A stretch of DNA of 64,000 nt from Atopomonas hussainii (GTDB lineage: Bacteria > Pseudomonadota > Gammaproteobacteria > Pseudomonadales > Pseudomonadaceae), in contig NZ_FOAS01000001.1 of assembly GCF_900109735.1 (NCBI RefSeq), positions 124,001 through 188,000 on the forward strand. The letters are read 5' to 3'. Each line of letters begins with the position of its first letter. The stretch's first letter is position 1. This document shows, in pieces, positions 62,185 through 64,000 of the stretch. The position numbers were made by a program, and so were the translations under genes. Under the pieces are notes generated by a model. The model ran no database searches and was not told the origin of the DNA. It was given only the letters and a program-made list of their open reading frames with translations.

Positions 62185-63329
62185 GGAGACTCCCAATATG
62201 GCTGCACACGGCCATCAGCAGTAAAAGAGAAGCGCCCATCCGCCCAACCAAGGCCAAACAGGGTCAGCATGTAATCGTAGTAGAAAGGTGCACGGCCGGT
62301 GCCGGCTTGCCATTGATCCAGCGCGGCAATGGCGCGCTGGTATTGCAGCTCTTCCAGCCACGGCTGGTTCAACGCACGGAAATACGGCACCAATGCCGCA
62401 GCAAAGCCACTGGGGCTTTCGCCTTCTACATGGCCGGTTTGCACATTGGTTTTTTCAGGCGGCACACCGCTGGAGGCCGTGGCCCGCGCCATGCCCCACA
62501 AGCTCTGCAACACAGGCTTAGCTAAGGGGTCGCTGGGGTGCGTCATGCCGGCCCAGAGGTACACGCGAATGGCATCGTAGCTGCCGATATCACCCTTCAT
62601 GGGGTCGGTGGTGAACATGCCGGCTTGCGGCGAAACCGCACGATAGCCGATCCAGTCCGGGGCAAAACCGTGTTCACCGCTTTCTATCATCAGTCGCGGG
62701 GTGAGGTTAGCGATTGCCTGCCACGGGCCCTGCGGGTCCACCGCTTGCAGGCGGCGCATCATCGACACCGGCTGGTAGCTGGGGTTAATGCGCCACAGAT
62801 GACCAATGTGGGAAAAACCAATCGGTCCGGGCAACAACACCGGGCCAATACCCGGTAATTCGGTGATTTCACGCTCTTTGATCAGCTTAAGCAGCGCCAT
62901 GGCATCGGCGCGGTAGGCCGGTTTCTTCCACAGGCGGTCGGCCTCGAGCAAGGCATAGGCGAACCACAAATCGGCGTCGGAGGCCGAGTTCGGGTCTTGC
63001 ACTTTCCACTGGCCATCTTTGCCTTGGCCCCAGTGCCACGCCGGCAAGATATTCGCCGGGTCATTACCGGCAAGGTTCTCGCGGCTCCAGCGCCAAATCT
63101 TCGCGAAGCGTTGCTGGTCGTTGGCGACCAAAGCAAAAAACAACGCGTAGGACTGACCTTCTGAGGTGCTGTGGTTTTTCTCTAGGCTCGATTCCAGCAC
63201 ACGCCCATCGGGTTGAATCCACTGCTTGGCGAACAACTCCCAATGCGGCCAAGCGGCCGTGCACTGCACCGCAGCCTGCGCCGACAGGCTAGTCAACAGA
63301 CATACGCTAAGCAGCAGACTGCGCAACAT
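62163..63329 (-). CDS. bcsZ: Periplasmic endo-1,4-beta-glucanase BcsZ (WssD), GH8
   Basis: 388 residues. The signal peptide MLRSLLLSVCLLTSLSAQAA predicts periplasmic location. The GH8 catalytic acid Glu57 is in HSTSEGQSYALFFALV, and Asp118/Asp120 are in NSASDADLWFAYALLEA; WHWG and GFSHIGHLWRINPSY line the cleft. It trims nascent cellulose and is needed for normal export. The ATG overlaps the bcsB stop (TGATG). The order bcsB-bcsZ-bcsC is standard. Confidence 0.94.
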   Translation of the reverse strand: MLRSLLLSVCLLTSLSAQAAVQCTAAWPHWELFAKQWIQPDGRVLESSLEKNHSTSEGQSYALFFALVANDQQRFAKIWRWSRENLAGNDPANILPAWHWGQGKDGQWKVQDPNSASDADLWFAYALLEADRLWKKPAYRADAMALLKLIKEREITELPGIGPVLLPGPIGFSHIGHLWRINPSYQPVSMMRRLQAVDPQGPWQAIANLTPRLMIESGEHGFAPDWIGYRAVSPQAGMFTTDPMKGDIGSYDAIRVYLWAGMTHPSDPLAKPVLQSLWGMARATASSGVPPEKTNVQTGHVEGESPSGFAAALVPYFRALNQPWLEELQYQRAIAALDQWQAGTGRAPFYYDYMLTLFGLGWADGRFSFTADGRVQPYWESPCSATAR

Positions 63330-64000
63330 CACTGGGCATCCTTAAGGCGCGCATTGGCGCGGGCTTTGAGGGTCAGGTAGAGGAACACGCTAGCCAGCAA
63401 CACGCCCAAGGCGGTGAAGAACACCATCCAGCCTAAGTTTCTTGCTAACAGCCACTGCAAGTAACGCACGATGCCGAGGCTGCCCACGTAGTATTCGTCT
63501 TCCGCCACCAGCGGGTTAACGCGCGTGCCGTTGACCACCACCAGGCTGCCCTGCACGGGCTGGTCGTATTCGCTGTCGCCACGCAAGGCGCCGGCGATAT
63601 TGGCCAAGTGTTCCCCGTTGGCACCGGCTAACACCACCACGCTGCGACCGCTGCCCAGCGGTGACTCAAAGCCGGCCAGATAAGCACCGGCACCGCCACT
63701 GCCCAGCGCCACGCTATTGCGCGCGGTACGGCGGTTAACCCGGTCGTCGGGGCTAATCCAAGTGCGCAGGCGGTAGGCCAAGTCAGAGAACTCGAAGCTG
63801 CTGCCGGCTTGTAAGCTGGCCGGTAAGTACTCGGCCCAACGTTGCAGCAATGGCTGATTGCCGGCCGTGGCGATGAGCAGAATATCTTTGCCGTCCAGCA
63901 GGCTGTCGTCTTCACCTTGGCTCACGGTAAAGGCGCTGGCCGGCAGGCCGGTGGATTCACCAAAGCGGCCCATCACATCGAGGAACAGACCCAACTCTTC
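63329..64000 (-). CDS. bcsB: Cellulose synthase regulatory subunit BcsB (WssC), C-terminal part
   Basis: Only the last 223 codons are inside the window; the gene continues past the right edge. The segment has the late carbohydrate-binding and flavodoxin-like region (SLLDGKDILLIATAGNQPLL, WAEYLPASLQAG) and the C-terminal membrane anchor (VFFTALGVLLASVFLYLTL) that docks on BcsA in the inner membrane, with a short basic tail. The operon position directly before bcsZ supports the call. Confidence 0.88.
   Translation of the reverse strand, partial: EELGLFLDVMGRFGESTGLPASAFTVSQGEDDSLLDGKDILLIATAGNQPLLQRWAEYLPASLQAGSSFEFSDLAYRLRTWISPDDRVNRRTARNSVALGSGGAGAYLAGFESPLGSGRSVVVLAGANGEHLANIAGALRGDSEYDQPVQGSLVVVNGTRVNPLVAEDEYYVGSLGIVRYLQWLLARNLGWMVFFTALGVLLASVFLYLTLKARANARLKDAQ

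Overview
The window looks like chromosomal DNA of a gamma-proteobacterium of the Pseudomonadaceae. The evidence is the Pseudomonas-type gene neighbourhoods (pycA-pycB with a LysR regulator and an RpiR regulator; gcdH with a CaiB-type CoA transferase; gabD-gabT; DUF1302-DUF1329 pairs with a MalT/LuxR regulator) and a wss-type cellulose cluster with alginate-like acetylation genes. Most genes are GC-rich (roughly 60%). The gene at 3304-3903 is clearly more AT-rich. No species can be named from the sequence alone. About 54 protein genes and one tRNA are supported. No phage, transposase or CRISPR array was seen.

Layout. 1-2.9 kb: aspA and a cytoplasmic asparaginase (asparagine to aspartate to fumarate) and a small membrane protein. 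3-5.4 kb, minus strand: a monooxygenase-fold protein, an AT-rich secreted orphan, arsenite methyltransferase ArsM and a DUF4345 membrane protein. 5.4-11.2 kb: a bicarbonate transporter with its PII-like partner (SbtA/SbtB) directly downstream of two-subunit pyruvate carboxylase (PycA/PycB), with a divergent LysR regulator. 11.2-19.6 kb: an RpiR regulator with a palindromic operator, an S1-domain RNA-binding protein, a chemoreceptor, a zinc-ribbon/TPR membrane protein convergent with a rhomboid-TPR protease, a thioesterase, a methyltransferase and tRNA-Arg(CCG). 19.8-23.2 kb: glutarate catabolism (gcdH and a CoA transferase) with an esterase gene in between.

23.3-36.9 kb is an accessory region for transport and handling of hydrophobic compounds. 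It has an MFS transporter, two separate DUF1302 (outer-membrane barrel-like) plus DUF1329 (secreted) gene pairs, a MalT-like LuxR regulator, a DUF1254 protein and an AraC regulator. The MFS promoter and the first pair share an upstream motif. The second pair has a 21-bp-period direct repeat suited to the AraC regulator. Both barrel genes carry A-rich motifs of the Crc/Hfq type at the translation start.

37-47.8 kb: a PEBP-family protein with an AraC regulator; a LysR regulator divergent from a fatty acid/alcohol oxidation operon (3-hydroxyacyl-CoA dehydrogenase, acyl-CoA dehydrogenase, Fe-alcohol dehydrogenase, thioesterase, thiolase) that has no enoyl-CoA hydratase here; and a fatty acid desaturase divergent from a third AraC regulator. 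48-51 kb: gabD and gabT separated by a foldback MITE-like element that abuts the gabD stop codon. 51.2-53.4 kb: a diguanylate cyclase overlapping tail to tail with the GltS glutamate transporter.

53.5-64 kb, minus strand: the distal part of an acetylated-cellulose operon in the order bcsB (cut by the window edge), bcsZ, bcsC, two tandem in-frame SGNH/wssF-like genes, wssG (AlgF-like), wssH (AlgI-like MBOAT) and wssI (AlgJ-like), ending in a strong terminator. The least ordinary points are the wssF duplication, the sbtAB-pycAB pairing, the doubled DUF1302/DUF1329 systems with their promoter motifs, and the gabD-gabT foldback element.
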